Source of the DNA: Marinobacter litoralis
GTDB taxonomy: Bacteria > Pseudomonadota > Gammaproteobacteria > Pseudomonadales > Oleiphilaceae
Length of the DNA: 64,000 nucleotides
Direction: 5' to 3'
NCBI RefSeq assembly: GCF_016427555.1
Contig: NZ_JAELVS010000006.1
Coordinates: 62,001 to 126,000, forward strand
The notes beneath the pieces were generated by a model. It searched no databases, had not been told where the DNA came from, and saw nothing but the letters and a program-made list of their open reading frames with translations. The position numbers were made by a program, and so were the translations under genes. Below, in pieces: positions 9,216 through 19,318 of this stretch. The first letter of the stretch is position 1. Each line of letters starts with the position of its first letter.

Positions 9216-11387
9216 GTGACACAACCCCAAACCGCACGCATCGCCTTGAACCGCCCCCTGCGCCGGCTGTTCGATTACCGCATCCCGGACAATCTGGAGC
9301 TGATACCCGGCCAGCGAGTTAAAGTGCCTTTTGGCCGACAAACATTGACCGGCCTTGTGGTTGAAACCGGTGTGCAGCCGCCGGAAGGCATCACCCTAAA
9401 ACCCATACAAGCAGCACTTGAGCCGTGGGCGACCCTTCCAGCCGACACCTTCCGCCTGCTCACCTGGGCCAGCGACTACTATCAACACCCACTGGGGGAA
9501 TGCCTGTTTACCGCCCTACCCCCGGCGCTTCGGCGAGGAAGACCCGCAGCTCTGAAACCCGACGAGCAATGGCAAACCACCGCAACCGAAGCGGCACTGC
9601 CAGCAAACGCCCATCGTCAAGTCGCACTCTTCAACACCATAAAAGCCACGCCCGGCGTCACCACCAGCGCACTGGTGCAGTCTGGCTATAGTCGGGCCCA
9701 GATTCGCTCGCTGGAACAAAAAGAACTGATCCAGCAATACACCACTACGAGTACACAGTCGCGCACGCCAGAAGCCGCACTTCCGGCTCCCGTGCTATCC
9801 GACGCCCAACAAAAAGCCGCAGAACAATTGCCCGAAAGCACCGAACGGTTTTCCGCCAGCTTACTGTTCGGCATCACCGGAAGCGGCAAAACCGAGCTAT
9901 ACCTGCACTATTTAAAAACCCGTTTGCAGCATGACGAACAGGCGCTGGTACTGGTACCGGAAATTAACCTGACACCGCAAACCGTCGCCCGGTTCCGGCT
10001 CTATTTCGGCAACCGTATTCAGGTTTGGCACTCAGCCCTTAACGACGGCGAACGCCTGAGCACCTGGCTAAAAATCCGTAACAGCGACCCAATCATTCTT
10101 ATCGGCACCCGGTCCGCCGTACTGCTTCCCTTTATTAACCTTCGCACCATCATCGTGGATGAAGAGCACGACAGTTCCTACAAGCAAGGCGAAGGCTTTC
10201 GCTACTCAGGTCGCGATGTGGCCGTTTACCGCGCCCACCTGAACCAGTGCCCGGTGATTCTCGGCTCGGCAACGCCTTCACTGGAATCCTGGCACAACGC
10301 CAGCCAAGGCAAATACAACCTTGCCCGCCTCGAACAAAGAGCCGGTAACGCCAAACCGCCTGAACTGACGCTGCTGGATATTCGCAGCCGCCCGCTGGAA
10401 GCCGGGCTGGCCCGCCCTGCCCTGACGGCTATCAAGGAAACACTGGATAGAGGTGAGCAAGCACTGGTATTCGTGAATCGCCGCGGCTTCGCACCCATCA
10501 TGATGTGCTTTGACTGCGGCCACATGGAAGAATGCCCTCGCTGCGACACGCGCCTGACTTACCACCGGCGCGACCGGGCCATGCGCTGCCACCATTGTGA
10601 CTACCAAACCGCGGCAAGCCACTCTTGCCCCAAATGCAAAAGCGAAAACTTCAAGCCAGTGGGCCAAGGCACCGAACGCACCGAAGAAACGCTGGCGGAA
10701 CAGTTCCCCGATATCCCCATTGTTCGGGTGGATCGAGACAGCACACAGCGCAAAGGCAGCATTCACGCCATACTGAAACAGGTAAACAGCGGCGAACCCT
10801 GCATTCTGGTGGGCACTCAGATGCTCGCCAAAGGCCACGACTTCCCGAACGTTACCTTGGTTACGGTAGTCAACGCGGACGGCGGCTTGTTCAGCGTAGA
10901 CTTCCGTGCACCGGAACAGATGATTCAAACCTTGCTACAAGTCAGCGGCCGCGCCGGCCGAGGCGACAAACCGGGCAAAGTGCTCATCCAAACCTGCCAC
11001 AGCGACCACCCTCTGCTGAACGCCCTTTGTCAAGGAAACTACCCGGCCATTGCGGACCAGCTTCTGGCCGAACGGGAATCCGGACTCCTGCCCCCATTCC
11101 GCGCGATGGCCATCCTGCGCGCAGAAGCCGACACCATGCAAAACAGCCTGCAACTATTGGACTCCCTCAAGCCCATGGCCAGCTCGCCCGGCGTCGAAGT
11201 GTGGGGCCCATTACCTGCAGTCATCGCAAGAAAAGCCGACCGCCATCGCGCGCAACTTATTTTGGTCAGCGATCATCGCAAACAACTTAACCGGCTACTC
11301 ACCTATCTTTGCCAACATTTGGACCAAACCAAACTGCCCAGCAGCACCAAATGGATGGTAGATGTAGACCCACAGGAAACCGGCTAA
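9216..11387 (+). CDS. priA: Primosomal replication-restart helicase PriA
   Basis: 3'-5' superfamily 2 helicase that reloads the replisome at stalled forks. The N-terminal DNA-binding domain begins at ALNRPLRRLFDYRIP. Walker A is GITGSGKTELY and the DEAH-type box is VDEEHDSSYKQ. Paired zinc-binding cysteines lie in CFDCGHMEECPRC, CHHC and CPKC, and the helicase C motif is QVSGRAGRGDKPG. The GTG at 9216 gives 723 residues, close to the usual length. An in-frame ATG at 9057 would add 53 residues unlike the family and push back into the rpmE promoter, so it was rejected. Confidence 0.95.
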   Translation: MTQPQTARIALNRPLRRLFDYRIPDNLELIPGQRVKVPFGRQTLTGLVVETGVQPPEGITLKPIQAALEPWATLPADTFRLLTWASDYYQHPLGECLFTALPPALRRGRPAALKPDEQWQTTATEAALPANAHRQVALFNTIKATPGVTTSALVQSGYSRAQIRSLEQKELIQQYTTTSTQSRTPEAALPAPVLSDAQQKAAEQLPESTERFSASLLFGITGSGKTELYLHYLKTRLQHDEQALVLVPEINLTPQTVARFRLYFGNRIQVWHSALNDGERLSTWLKIRNSDPIILIGTRSAVLLPFINLRTIIVDEEHDSSYKQGEGFRYSGRDVAVYRAHLNQCPVILGSATPSLESWHNASQGKYNLARLEQRAGNAKPPELTLLDIRSRPLEAGLARPALTAIKETLDRGEQALVFVNRRGFAPIMMCFDCGHMEECPRCDTRLTYHRRDRAMRCHHCDYQTAASHSCPKCKSENFKPVGQGTERTEETLAEQFPDIPIVRVDRDSTQRKGSIHAILKQVNSGEPCILVGTQMLAKGHDFPNVTLVTVVNADGGLFSVDFRAPEQMIQTLLQVSGRAGRGDKPGKVLIQTCHSDHPLLNALCQGNYPAIADQLLAERESGLLPPFRAMAILRAEADTMQNSLQLLDSLKPMASSPGVEVWGPLPAVIARKADRHRAQLILVSDHRKQLNRLLTYLCQHLDQTKLPSSTKWMVDVDPQETG

Positions 11388-11595
11388 GCATCCCAAATTG
11401 CGAAACAGCGCAGGCTGTGCAAAACGTTACAATCTTTTTCACAATTTTGACCGTGCGAGCATTCCATTTCTGGTAGCTGTGCTATGATTTTCAGCAATCT
11501 AACCGATAAAGCTGAATAACAACTGAGGTTGCGGTTCTCTCGCGGGGAATGCGCGGCGAAAAGGCTTTTGCTGTAACGAACACTGGAGATAAATA

Positions 11596-13494
11596 ATGTC
11601 AGGGAAAATCCTTGCGCGTGCGTCAGCGTTGTCGCTGGCTTTTGTATTAGCTGCTTGTGGAGGTGACGATAGCTCGACCCCTCTGGCCGGCGGAGGCAAC
11701 GGTGGGAGCAACAACGACGGCAACACCGACAGCAATGGCGAAGACATAACGAATGAAGTTCAAGTACAAGTCGGATCTATCGACTTGTTCGCCAACCCAG
11801 TTCGCATCAATACATCATCATCAGCCAACTCTGCAATAACAGCACGAGTCAAAAATGAGAATGGAGTTCTGCTTGCGGATATTCCAGTAACATTTGCTGC
11901 GCCACAAGGCGGAACACTGCAGGTTACACAAGCAACAACGGACGAGGCAGGGATAGCAACAGCTCAGTTGACCGGCGACAATGACCGCAGAAACACCACT
12001 CTAACGGTAAACGCTTCGGCTGGCGGGGTCAGTGAATCCGTTGCCATCGAGGTCACGGGAACAACTCTTACTCTGAAGGGCCCTCAATCCATATCTTTCG
12101 GCAATAGTGACAGCTACCAAGCTGTTCTTCTGGATTCAGAGGGCAATGGCATTGCGGATCAAGTTATCTCGATATCAACCACTCTCGGCTCAATCAGCTC
12201 CCAAACACTAACAACCGAGAACAATGGCGCTGTAGCATTCGAACTTTCAAGCGCGAGTTCCGGCGGCACTGCAAGCTTAACTGCCACTGCGTTTGAGGGT
12301 GAAAGTGCTTTGCGTACGACATTGGACGTGGCTATTTCAAGCGATGATTTCACTTTCTCGTCGCCAGCTAACGGATCTGAATTAGACATTGGAGCCCCCT
12401 CAACGCTTTCAGTTAGCTGGGAAAGAGATGGAACCCCAGTTCCAGATGGCTCAACTATCAATTTCAGCACTACACGCGGAACTCTAACCCCAGCGGATGG
12501 CACCGTAACAACCTCAGGGGGAGTCGCAACAATTGATATCGCATCTTCAAGCGCCGGCCTCTCAACCATTACGGCGAGAGATCCGTCCTCTGGCCTCACC
12601 ACCTCTCTAGACGTTGAATTTGTTGCCACGACCCCCGAGACTCTTAGCGTTCAGGCCACGAAAACTCAACTAAGCCTAAATGACTCAACCGAAGTGACCG
12701 CAATCGTGCGTGACATCGATAACAACCGCGTCAAAAACCAAGTGGTCAATTTTCTCTTAGTAGCTGATGAGAGCAATGGACGCCTGTCTGATAGCGTAGC
12801 GATCACAGACTCCCAAGGCCGAGCATCAACAACTTTCATCGCAGGCTCTAGCATTAGCGGCCGCGATGGCGTGGAGATCAAGGCATCGACAAGCAATAAT
12901 ACAATAACTGATACAACAGCACTCACCGTCGCTCGCCAAGCATTACGACTTGCAATTGGAACAGGTAACGAACTCGAAGAACCAGACACCGTACGCTATA
13001 AGAAGCCTTACGTTGCAATCGTTACTGACGCAAACGGCGCCCCAATTAACAATGCCGAGGTGGAACTAAGCGTACTGCCAATCGGCTATAAAAAAGGCAG
13101 CTATCAAGCTGAAGATGACAAATGGGTAGAAGCTCCCGGAGCGGTATTTTGCCCGGCTGAAGATATAAACCAAAATGGACAATTAGATTCAGGAGAGGAC
13201 ACGAACGGCAGTGGTAAGCTGGAGCCTACTAATTCAGCTACGACAAGCTCCTCTACAATCACCACCGCCACTGATGGCTCTGCCGATTTTGACTTGCTTT
13301 ACCCGCAGAGTCATTGTAACTGGGTTCAAGTGCGCTTAACGGCAACGGTGAAGGTCGGCGGTACAGAAAACGAAGAATCCACAGAATTCTTCCTCTCTTG
13401 CCTCGCCAGTGACCTTAGCAACACTGACATTTCGCCTCCTGGCGGAACAAGTGGCCTGTACGGATCTGCCCCGAACTGCGCGAATCTAGATTAA
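11596..13494 (+). CDS. Lipoprotein with tandem bacterial Ig-like (Big_1/invasin type) domains
   Basis: 632 residues, probably anchored to the outer membrane. A lipobox (VLAACGGD, Cys20-21 region) is followed by a Gly/Asn/Asp-rich linker (about 27-50). About four Ig-like repeats follow, with recurring phrases such as 'VTFAAPQGGTLQ...TTDEAGIATAQL' and 'NFSTTRGTLTPADG', the Big_1 pattern. Near residues 515-540 two EF-hand or dockerin-like loops (DINQNGQLDSGED, then DTNGSGKLE) suggest calcium binding. GGAG lies 8 bases before the ATG. The gene is AT-richer and uses more A/T-ending codons than priA and argS on either side, which suggests later insertion. An adhesion or surface role is inference. 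Confidence 0.85.
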   Translation: MSGKILARASALSLAFVLAACGGDDSSTPLAGGGNGGSNNDGNTDSNGEDITNEVQVQVGSIDLFANPVRINTSSSANSAITARVKNENGVLLADIPVTFAAPQGGTLQVTQATTDEAGIATAQLTGDNDRRNTTLTVNASAGGVSESVAIEVTGTTLTLKGPQSISFGNSDSYQAVLLDSEGNGIADQVISISTTLGSISSQTLTTENNGAVAFELSSASSGGTASLTATAFEGESALRTTLDVAISSDDFTFSSPANGSELDIGAPSTLSVSWERDGTPVPDGSTINFSTTRGTLTPADGTVTTSGGVATIDIASSSAGLSTITARDPSSGLTTSLDVEFVATTPETLSVQATKTQLSLNDSTEVTAIVRDIDNNRVKNQVVNFLLVADESNGRLSDSVAITDSQGRASTTFIAGSSISGRDGVEIKASTSNNTITDTTALTVARQALRLAIGTGNELEEPDTVRYKKPYVAIVTDANGAPINNAEVELSVLPIGYKKGSYQAEDDKWVEAPGAVFCPAEDINQNGQLDSGEDTNGSGKLEPTNSATTSSSTITTATDGSADFDLLYPQSHCNWVQVRLTATVKVGGTENEESTEFFLSCLASDLSNTDISPPGGTSGLYGSAPNCANLD

Positions 13495-13501
13495 CCAATA
13501 T

Positions 13502-13531
13502 AAAAAGCCCGGCCTAACCGCCGGGCTTTTT
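13502..13531 (+). terminator. Rho-independent terminator after the Ig-like lipoprotein gene
   Basis: Stem AAAAAGCCCGGC / GCCGGGCTTTTT, with small mismatches near the loop and a T tract, 7 bases after the stop codon. Confidence 0.9.
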
Positions 13532-13628
13532 GCTTACACTCCAACTTTCCGCGATAATACGCCTCTTCTATTTTCAACGGGCGCCCTGCCCTGACACCCA
13601 CTCTTCTGAAAACCGAGTCGTCTGACGC

Positions 13629-15314
13629 ATGAAAGAGACCGTATCCGAGCTTCTCCAGTCTGCACTGGCCACACTTCAATCCGAAGGCACCTTGCCGGCT
13701 GACCAAACTTTCACGCCGCAGGTTGGCAACACCAAGGACAAATCCCACGGGGATTACGCCTGCAATATTGCCTTGGTGGCCTCCAAGGCCGCTGGCTGCC
13801 CTCCGCGAAAGCTGGCCGAAGCGCTAATCGCTGCGTTGCCCGAAAGCGACGCGGTTGCCAAGGTGGAGATTGCCGGGCCAGGGTTTATTAACTTTTTCAT
13901 GAGCACCGCCAGTGCGTTCGGGATTGTGAACACGATTCTGGATGAAGCGGAGCAATTTGGCCGTAACAACAACGGCAAGGGCGAAAAGGTTCAGGTCGAG
14001 TTTGTTTCCGCCAACCCGACCGGCCCCCTGCATGTGGGTCACGGCCGTGGCGCGGCCATCGGCGACTGCCTGTGCCGCCTGTTGGAAGCCAACGGTTACG
14101 ATGTTACCCGTGAGTTTTATTACAACGATGCCGGTGCCCAGATCAACAATTTGGCGCTGTCGGTTCAGTCCCGGGTAAAAGGCCTGACGCCTGAGCATGA
14201 AAGCTGGCCGGAAGACGGGTACCGGGGCGATTACATTGTTGATGTGGCCAACGCCTACCTGGCCGGTGAAACTGTGGTCGCAGACGACCGTGAAGTAACA
14301 GCCAAAGCGGACCCCGATGACCAGGCTGCCATTCGCGAATTCGCCGTGGCTTACCTGCGCCGGGAACAGGATCTGGACCTGAAAGCCTTCGGCGTTCAGT
14401 TTGATGTGTATTTCCTTGAATCGTCGCTATACGACGACGGCAAAGTAGAAGCTACCGTTGAGCGCCTGAAAGCCAACGGCTACACCTACGAGCACGAAGG
14501 CGCCATGTGGTTGAAAACCACCGAGTTCGGCGATGACAAAGACCGCGTGATGCGCAAGAAAGACGGTGGCTACACCTACTTCTTGCCAGACGTGGCTTAC
14601 CATCTCGATAAGTGGCAGCGCGGTTTTACCACCGTGATCAACGAGCAAGGTGCAGACCACCACTCCACCGTAACGCGGGTTCGTGCCGGTTTGCAGGCAC
14701 TGAAAGCCGACATCCCTCAGGGGTGGCCAGACTATGTGCTGCACCAGATGGTGATGGTTACCCGTTCCGGGCAGGAAGTGAAAATCTCCAAACGTGCCGG
14801 TAGCTACGTCACCGTGCGTGACTTGATCGATGAAGTGGGCCGCGATGCGACTCGTTTCTTCCTGGCCGCGCGCCGGGTGGACTCTCAGTTGACCTTCGAT
14901 ATTGACTTGGCCCGCTCTCAGACCAATGAAAACCCGGTGTATTACATCCAGTATGCCCACGCTCGGATCTGCAGCGTGTTGCGCAAGCTGGAAGCCGAAG
15001 GCGTTCAGCGCGGTCGCACGGAGTGTGTAGGCGATCTGAGCCAGCTGACACTGGACGAAGAGAAAGAGCTGGCGAATCAGCTGGCGAAATACCCGGAACT
15101 GATTGCCAATTCCGCCGCGCAGCGTGAACCGCATCATCTGACGCACTATTTACGCGACCTGGCAGGGCAGTTCCACACCTACTACAACGCTCACAAGGTG
15201 CTGATCGAAGACACCGCGCTTCGCGATGCACGGGTGAGCTTGTATCTGGCGGTCCGTCAGGTAATCGAGAACGGCTTAGGCCTGCTGGGCGTAAGCGCCC
15301 CAGAGGAGATGTAA
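13629..15314 (+). CDS. argS: Arginyl-tRNA synthetase
   Basis: Class I synthetase that charges tRNA-Arg. 561 residues. The N-terminal Add-1 domain is followed by the HIGH-type motif HVGHGRG. The KMSKS-type motif is KISKRAG, and the C-terminal anticodon-binding domain ends in [13 protein letters not shown], as in the family. All signature regions are intact. It is the first gene of a co-directional run (SPOR protein, hslV, hslU), with 7 bases to the next gene. Confidence 0.97.
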   Translation: MKETVSELLQSALATLQSEGTLPADQTFTPQVGNTKDKSHGDYACNIALVASKAAGCPPRKLAEALIAALPESDAVAKVEIAGPGFINFFMSTASAFGIVNTILDEAEQFGRNNNGKGEKVQVEFVSANPTGPLHVGHGRGAAIGDCLCRLLEANGYDVTREFYYNDAGAQINNLALSVQSRVKGLTPEHESWPEDGYRGDYIVDVANAYLAGETVVADDREVTAKADPDDQAAIREFAVAYLRREQDLDLKAFGVQFDVYFLESSLYDDGKVEATVERLKANGYTYEHEGAMWLKTTEFGDDKDRVMRKKDGGYTYFLPDVAYHLDKWQRGFTTVINEQGADHHSTVTRVRAGLQALKADIPQGWPDYVLHQMVMVTRSGQEVKISKRAGSYVTVRDLIDEVGRDATRFFLAARRVDSQLTFDIDLARSQTNENPVYYIQYAHARICSVLRKLEAEGVQRGRTECVGDLSQLTLDEEKELANQLAKYPELIANSAAQREPHHLTHYLRDLAGQFHTYYNAHKVLIEDTALRDARVSLYLAVRQVIENGLGLLGVSAPEEM

Positions 15315-15321
15315 GCAGCTC

Positions 15322-15969
15322 ATGGCCAGAGATTATGCCAAGAAAGACCGACCATCCGGCAGAGGTGCCGCTGCACCTAAAAAGCGGACCGCCCAGCCTC
15401 GCAACAAAGCTGCGGCCAAGCCGAAACGCAGTGCGCCTTCGCACTCCCAACAGGGTGGCTTGTCTGTGAAGTGGATTTTATCTCTGGCCGCGGTTGGCGG
15501 CTTTATGGGCTTCATTGTGTATTTGAACACGCTGCCGACAGGGCAGGAAGTTCGCCAATCGCCTCCCTCTCAGGCGCATCAGACACAGCCCCAAACCATT
15601 CAGAAGCAGCCCCCGGCGCAAACCGCCCGCAAGGAACGTGACTTCCGGTTCTACGAAATGCTACCGGAATCTGAAGTGGTGCCGCCCAAGGTGGAGGAGT
15701 ACACCCCAGGCCCCGCCAAACAGGCCTACGATTATGTGGTGCAATCCGGCTCCTTCCGCAGTAAGCAAGATGCCGAGCGCCAGCGCGCTCAGATCGCATT
15801 TCAGGGTTTGCGTGCACACGTTCAGCACGTGGTTCAGGACAACGGCAGCGAATGGTACCGGGTGAACGTGGGGCCCTTCACCTCACGAAGCCAGATGAAC
15901 TCCGCGGTGGATAAGCTGGTGGGTATAAATATTCAGCCTCTGGTTCGAAAGATTCCCAAGAAAGGTTGA
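15322..15969 (+). CDS. SPOR-domain membrane protein, FtsN-like
   Basis: 215 residues. A basic cytoplasmic N-terminus (about 1-50, rich in Lys, Arg and Ala) is followed by one membrane segment (about 51-70, WILSLAAVGGFMGFIVYLN). A Pro/Gln-rich periplasmic linker then leads to a C-terminal SPOR domain (about 135-213, beginning YDYVVQSGSFRSKQDAERQ). SPOR domains bind denuded septal peptidoglycan. The position between argS and hslV matches the FtsN-like gene of Pseudomonas and the ftsN-hslVU order of E. coli, so a role in division is likely. True FtsN identity is not proven by sequence. Confidence 0.88.
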   Translation: MARDYAKKDRPSGRGAAAPKKRTAQPRNKAAAKPKRSAPSHSQQGGLSVKWILSLAAVGGFMGFIVYLNTLPTGQEVRQSPPSQAHQTQPQTIQKQPPAQTARKERDFRFYEMLPESEVVPPKVEEYTPGPAKQAYDYVVQSGSFRSKQDAERQRAQIAFQGLRAHVQHVVQDNGSEWYRVNVGPFTSRSQMNSAVDKLVGINIQPLVRKIPKKG

Positions 15970-16031
15970 ATTCACATCAAGCGCCTCCATAACGTCTGAA
16001 TACCAATCTTCATCAGGCAACTGGAGCCACA

Positions 16032-16562
16032 ATGACTACGATTGTTTCCGTCCGTCGTGACGACGAAGTCGCTATGGGAGGTGATGGCCAGGTTTCACTG
16101 GGCAACACCGTTATGAAAGGCAATGCCCGCAAAGTACGCCGGCTGTATAACGGCCAGGTGATTGCCGGGTTTGCTGGCGGCACCGCCGATGCCTTTACCC
16201 TTTTCGAACGCTTCGAGGCCCAGCTTGAAAAGCATCAGGGCAATCTCACCCGAGCGGCCGTAGAGCTCGCCAAAGACTGGCGATCCGACCGCGCACTGCG
16301 CAAGCTGGAAGCCCTGCTGGCCGTTGCCGACAAAACCGCCTCCTTAATCATTACCGGTAATGGCGATGTGATTGAGCCCGAACAAGGCTTGATTGCCATT
16401 GGTTCCGGCGGCCCCTTTGCTCAGGCCTCCGCCCGCGCATTGCTTGAAAACACCGATCTGAGCGCACACGAAATTGCCGAGAAGGCTCTGGAAATTGCAG
16501 GGGACATCTGCATTTACACCAACCAGAACCGCACTCTGGAAGTGCTGTCCATCCAAGACTGA
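16032..16562 (+). CDS. hslV: ATP-dependent protease proteolytic subunit HslV
   Basis: Threonine peptidase of the HslUV (ClpQY) protease. 176 residues. The mature N-terminus TTIVSVRR supplies the catalytic threonine after Met removal. [19 protein letters not shown] and [18 protein letters not shown] are family signatures. Length is standard. It lies 11 bases before hslU. Confidence 0.98.
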   Translation: MTTIVSVRRDDEVAMGGDGQVSLGNTVMKGNARKVRRLYNGQVIAGFAGGTADAFTLFERFEAQLEKHQGNLTRAAVELAKDWRSDRALRKLEALLAVADKTASLIITGNGDVIEPEQGLIAIGSGGPFAQASARALLENTDLSAHEIAEKALEIAGDICIYTNQNRTLEVLSIQD

Positions 16563-16573
16563 CCGGAGCGACC

Positions 16574-17902
16574 ATGTCTGCAATGACTCCCCGTGAAATC
16601 GTTCACGAACTGAACAAACACATCGTAGGCCAGCAAGAGGCCAAGCGCGCCGTTGCCATCGCCTTGCGTAATCGTTGGCGCCGGATGCAGCTGGACAGCA
16701 GCCTGCGCGATGAAATTACCCCGAAGAACATTCTGATGATCGGCCCCACCGGTGTCGGTAAAACCGAAATCGCCCGCCGTTTGGCGAAATTGGCCGACGC
16801 GCCTTTCCTGAAGGTGGAAGCCACGAAGTTTACCGAAGTGGGTTATGTGGGCCGCGATGTGGAATCCATCATCCGTGATCTGGCGGATATGGCCGTTAAA
16901 ATGCTCCGTGAAAAGGAGATGAAGCGCCACGAGAATCAGGCGCTGGACGCCGCCGAAGACCGCATTCTGGATGCTCTGCTGCCGCCTGCCCGTGATTTTA
17001 ACGAAGACAGTGCTCGCAACAACGATTCCGCCAGCCGTCAGATGTTCCGCAAGAAACTTCGCGAAGGCGACCTGGACGACAAGGAAATTGATATTGATCT
17101 GAGCAGCGCTGGCCCGGGTGTAGAAATCATGGCACCGCCGGGTATGGAAGAAATGACCAACCAGCTGCAGAGCATGTTCTCCAACATGGCCTCGGATAAG
17201 CGCAAAACCCGTAAAATGAAAGTGGCAGACGCCATGAAACGGGTTAAGGACGAAGAAGCCGCCAAGCTGGTCAACGAAGAAGAGATCAAACAGAAAGCCC
17301 TTCAGGCTGTTGAGCAGAACGGTATCGTGTTCCTGGACGAGATCGACAAGGTGGCCAAGCGTTCCGAAAACACCTCGTCAGACGTTTCCCGTGAAGGCGT
17401 TCAGCGTGACTTGCTCCCGCTGATTGAAGGCAGCACCGTGAGCACCAAATACGGCGCGGTTCGGACCGATCACATTCTGTTTATCGCCTCGGGCGCATTC
17501 CACCTGGCCAAGCCGTCCGATTTGATCCCGGAGCTTCAGGGCCGTTTGCCTATCCGGGTTGAACTGCAAGCGCTGACACCGGATGATTTCAAGCGGATTC
17601 TGACCGAGCCGGACGCCTCTCTGGTGCAACAGTACGAAGCACTGATGGGCACCGAGGGCGTTAAGCTGAACTTTGCAGAAGACGCCATCGCCCGCATCGC
17701 CGAGATTGCCTGCAAGGTAAACGAAACCACCGAGAACATTGGCGCCCGCCGCTTGCACACTGTGCTTGAGCGCTTGCTGGAAAGCTTGTCGTTCGAAGCC
17801 GGCGATCAGGTGACTGACGGTTTTGAAGTAACGGCTGCGTACGTGAACGAGAAACTGGGCGAGCTGGCCGAAGACGAGGATTTGAGCCGGTTCATTCTGT
17901 AA
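16574..17902 (+). CDS. hslU: HslU ATPase/unfoldase subunit
   Basis: AAA+ unfoldase that feeds substrates into HslV. 442 residues. Walker A is GPTGVGKTE (about 57-65) and Walker B is VFLDEIDK (about 253). The I-domain lies between them (about 110-240), and the C-terminus ends in LSRFIL, the tail that docks into HslV. Complete. Confidence 0.98.
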   Translation: MSAMTPREIVHELNKHIVGQQEAKRAVAIALRNRWRRMQLDSSLRDEITPKNILMIGPTGVGKTEIARRLAKLADAPFLKVEATKFTEVGYVGRDVESIIRDLADMAVKMLREKEMKRHENQALDAAEDRILDALLPPARDFNEDSARNNDSASRQMFRKKLREGDLDDKEIDIDLSSAGPGVEIMAPPGMEEMTNQLQSMFSNMASDKRKTRKMKVADAMKRVKDEEAAKLVNEEEIKQKALQAVEQNGIVFLDEIDKVAKRSENTSSDVSREGVQRDLLPLIEGSTVSTKYGAVRTDHILFIASGAFHLAKPSDLIPELQGRLPIRVELQALTPDDFKRILTEPDASLVQQYEALMGTEGVKLNFAEDAIARIAEIACKVNETTENIGARRLHTVLERLLESLSFEAGDQVTDGFEVTAAYVNEKLGELAEDEDLSRFIL

Positions 17903-17920
17903 CCCCCTCGCCCTCAACGC

Positions 17921-17957
17921 AAAAAGCCCGGATGACCTCCATCATCCGGGCTTTTTT
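17921..17957. terminator. Bidirectional terminator between hslU and the patatin-like gene
   Basis: A perfect 15-bp stem (AAAAAGCCCGGATGA and its complement) with a 6-base loop and T tracts on both strands, between convergent genes. Confidence 0.93.
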
Positions 17958-17985
17958 GTATCCATTTACTTATCGGGTTTTCCCG

Positions 17986-19227
17986 CTACTGCGCCTTGGA
18001 AAACAGGTGCGACACGTTACTCAAGCCGCTGGCCAAACGACCTTTCTGCGTCTGTTTTTTGCGACCTTTGGCCACATACAGCGGTAATAACTCACCGTAC
18101 AGACTGGTGCTGATGGTGCGCTGCTCGTCTTCCAGGCGATCCCGGCGCAGCTTGATGCCGTATTGCGCCAGCTTCGGTTCGAGCTCATCAGCACGATTCA
18201 ACAGATCGCGACGGGTCATCTGGTAAGCGTGCTCACACACCATGCGGCGACTCTGGAAACTGAACACATTAGAGAAGAACAATTTAGCATCGTCCCGCGT
18301 GGGCTCGAACAACAGAATGTCTTTATCCGGGTAGTCTCTGGCGTACTGTGCAATCCCGGACTGCATACGCGAGTACACCATGGTGCGGAAAGTCTGTGAC
18401 AGCATGTTCGGCATGCCGGAGTGTGTCAGATCACCGGCCTTCATCGAACCGGCACGGACAGCCGCACTGGCATCAATCGGCACCTGCGGGTTGATCGCGA
18501 AGACCAGATCAGCGCCATCCTCAAACGCTACGGACGCGTGTAGCCCTTTTCTCAGAGTGCCATCCACATAGTAGCGGCCATCGATCTCAACCGGCACATA
18601 CAAACCCGGGGAGGAGGTGCTGGCCTGAACCGCTTTGGAGATGGGCACGTGATCAAAACCGGGCGCCCCAAAGCACACCGCGTCGGAACTCTCTACGTCC
18701 GCTGCCACAATGTACAGGCTGCGTTTGAGCTGACGAAAATCGTTGGTACGGCCGAGCATGGTAAACGCACGGCGCAGGTAATCGTGCAACCCTTCGTTAT
18801 CAAACAACCCGGCTGGCGCCGCCTGAGCCAGAATAGTCAGCGCTTCCAACAAACTTTGGTCATAGGGGTTGTTGATAAAACGGCTGACCGCTGTGCTCAG
18901 TAGCTTGGGTACCGCTAACAATCGGCTGCCGATCTCGCGAAACGCCGGGCGATAGAACACATCCGGATGGAAAGGATGCACTTCGGCCTCGTTGCGAACG
19001 AAAATACGGCACAACTGAGCGGTGGTGACCTGGTTGGCCAGGTGAGAGGCCACAAACGAGCCGGAGCTCACGCCAACATAGACGTTCAGCTCATTAAAGT
19101 TAAGACCATCAAGCGCCTCGTCGAGCGCTCGCAATGCGCCGATCTCATAAATACCACCCAACGGCCCTCCGCCGCCCAGGGCAAGGCCTATTTTTGGTGC
19201 TGGTTTGAGTTCGGTCGCGTCTGTCAT
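17986..19227 (-). CDS. Patatin-like phospholipase family protein
   Basis: About 413 residues. The patatin fold uses a Ser-Asp dyad. The oxyanion motif is LALGGGGPLGGIYEIG (about 15-30), the nucleophile elbow is GVSSGS (about 52-57), and the Asp motif is VDGTLRKG. No signal peptide is seen. A roughly 170-residue C-terminal region after the catalytic domain has no assignment. ATG 19227 was chosen over a TTG one codon upstream because AGGA sits 6 bases away. It is transcribed in the same direction as ptsP, 91 bases downstream. Substrate unknown; lipid hydrolysis is inferred from the family. Confidence 0.85.
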   Translation of the reverse strand: MTDATELKPAPKIGLALGGGGPLGGIYEIGALRALDEALDGLNFNELNVYVGVSSGSFVASHLANQVTTAQLCRIFVRNEAEVHPFHPDVFYRPAFREIGSRLLAVPKLLSTAVSRFINNPYDQSLLEALTILAQAAPAGLFDNEGLHDYLRRAFTMLGRTNDFRQLKRSLYIVAADVESSDAVCFGAPGFDHVPISKAVQASTSSPGLYVPVEIDGRYYVDGTLRKGLHASVAFEDGADLVFAINPQVPIDASAAVRAGSMKAGDLTHSGMPNMLSQTFRTMVYSRMQSGIAQYARDYPDKDILLFEPTRDDAKLFFSNVFSFQSRRMVCEHAYQMTRRDLLNRADELEPKLAQYGIKLRRDRLEDEQRTISTSLYGELLPLYVAKGRKKQTQKGRLASGLSNVSHLFSKAQ

Positions 19228-19318
19228 CAACTATCCTTTGTAGGTACTGCAGATCAGATTAACAGCTCTAAGCTACCAATTGATTTTAGAGTAAACACAC
19301 TAACCGGGAAAATACGAC

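Noticed and set aside
14427..15146. 239-codon open frame on the minus strand
   Set aside because: Antisense to argS, which is complete and certain.
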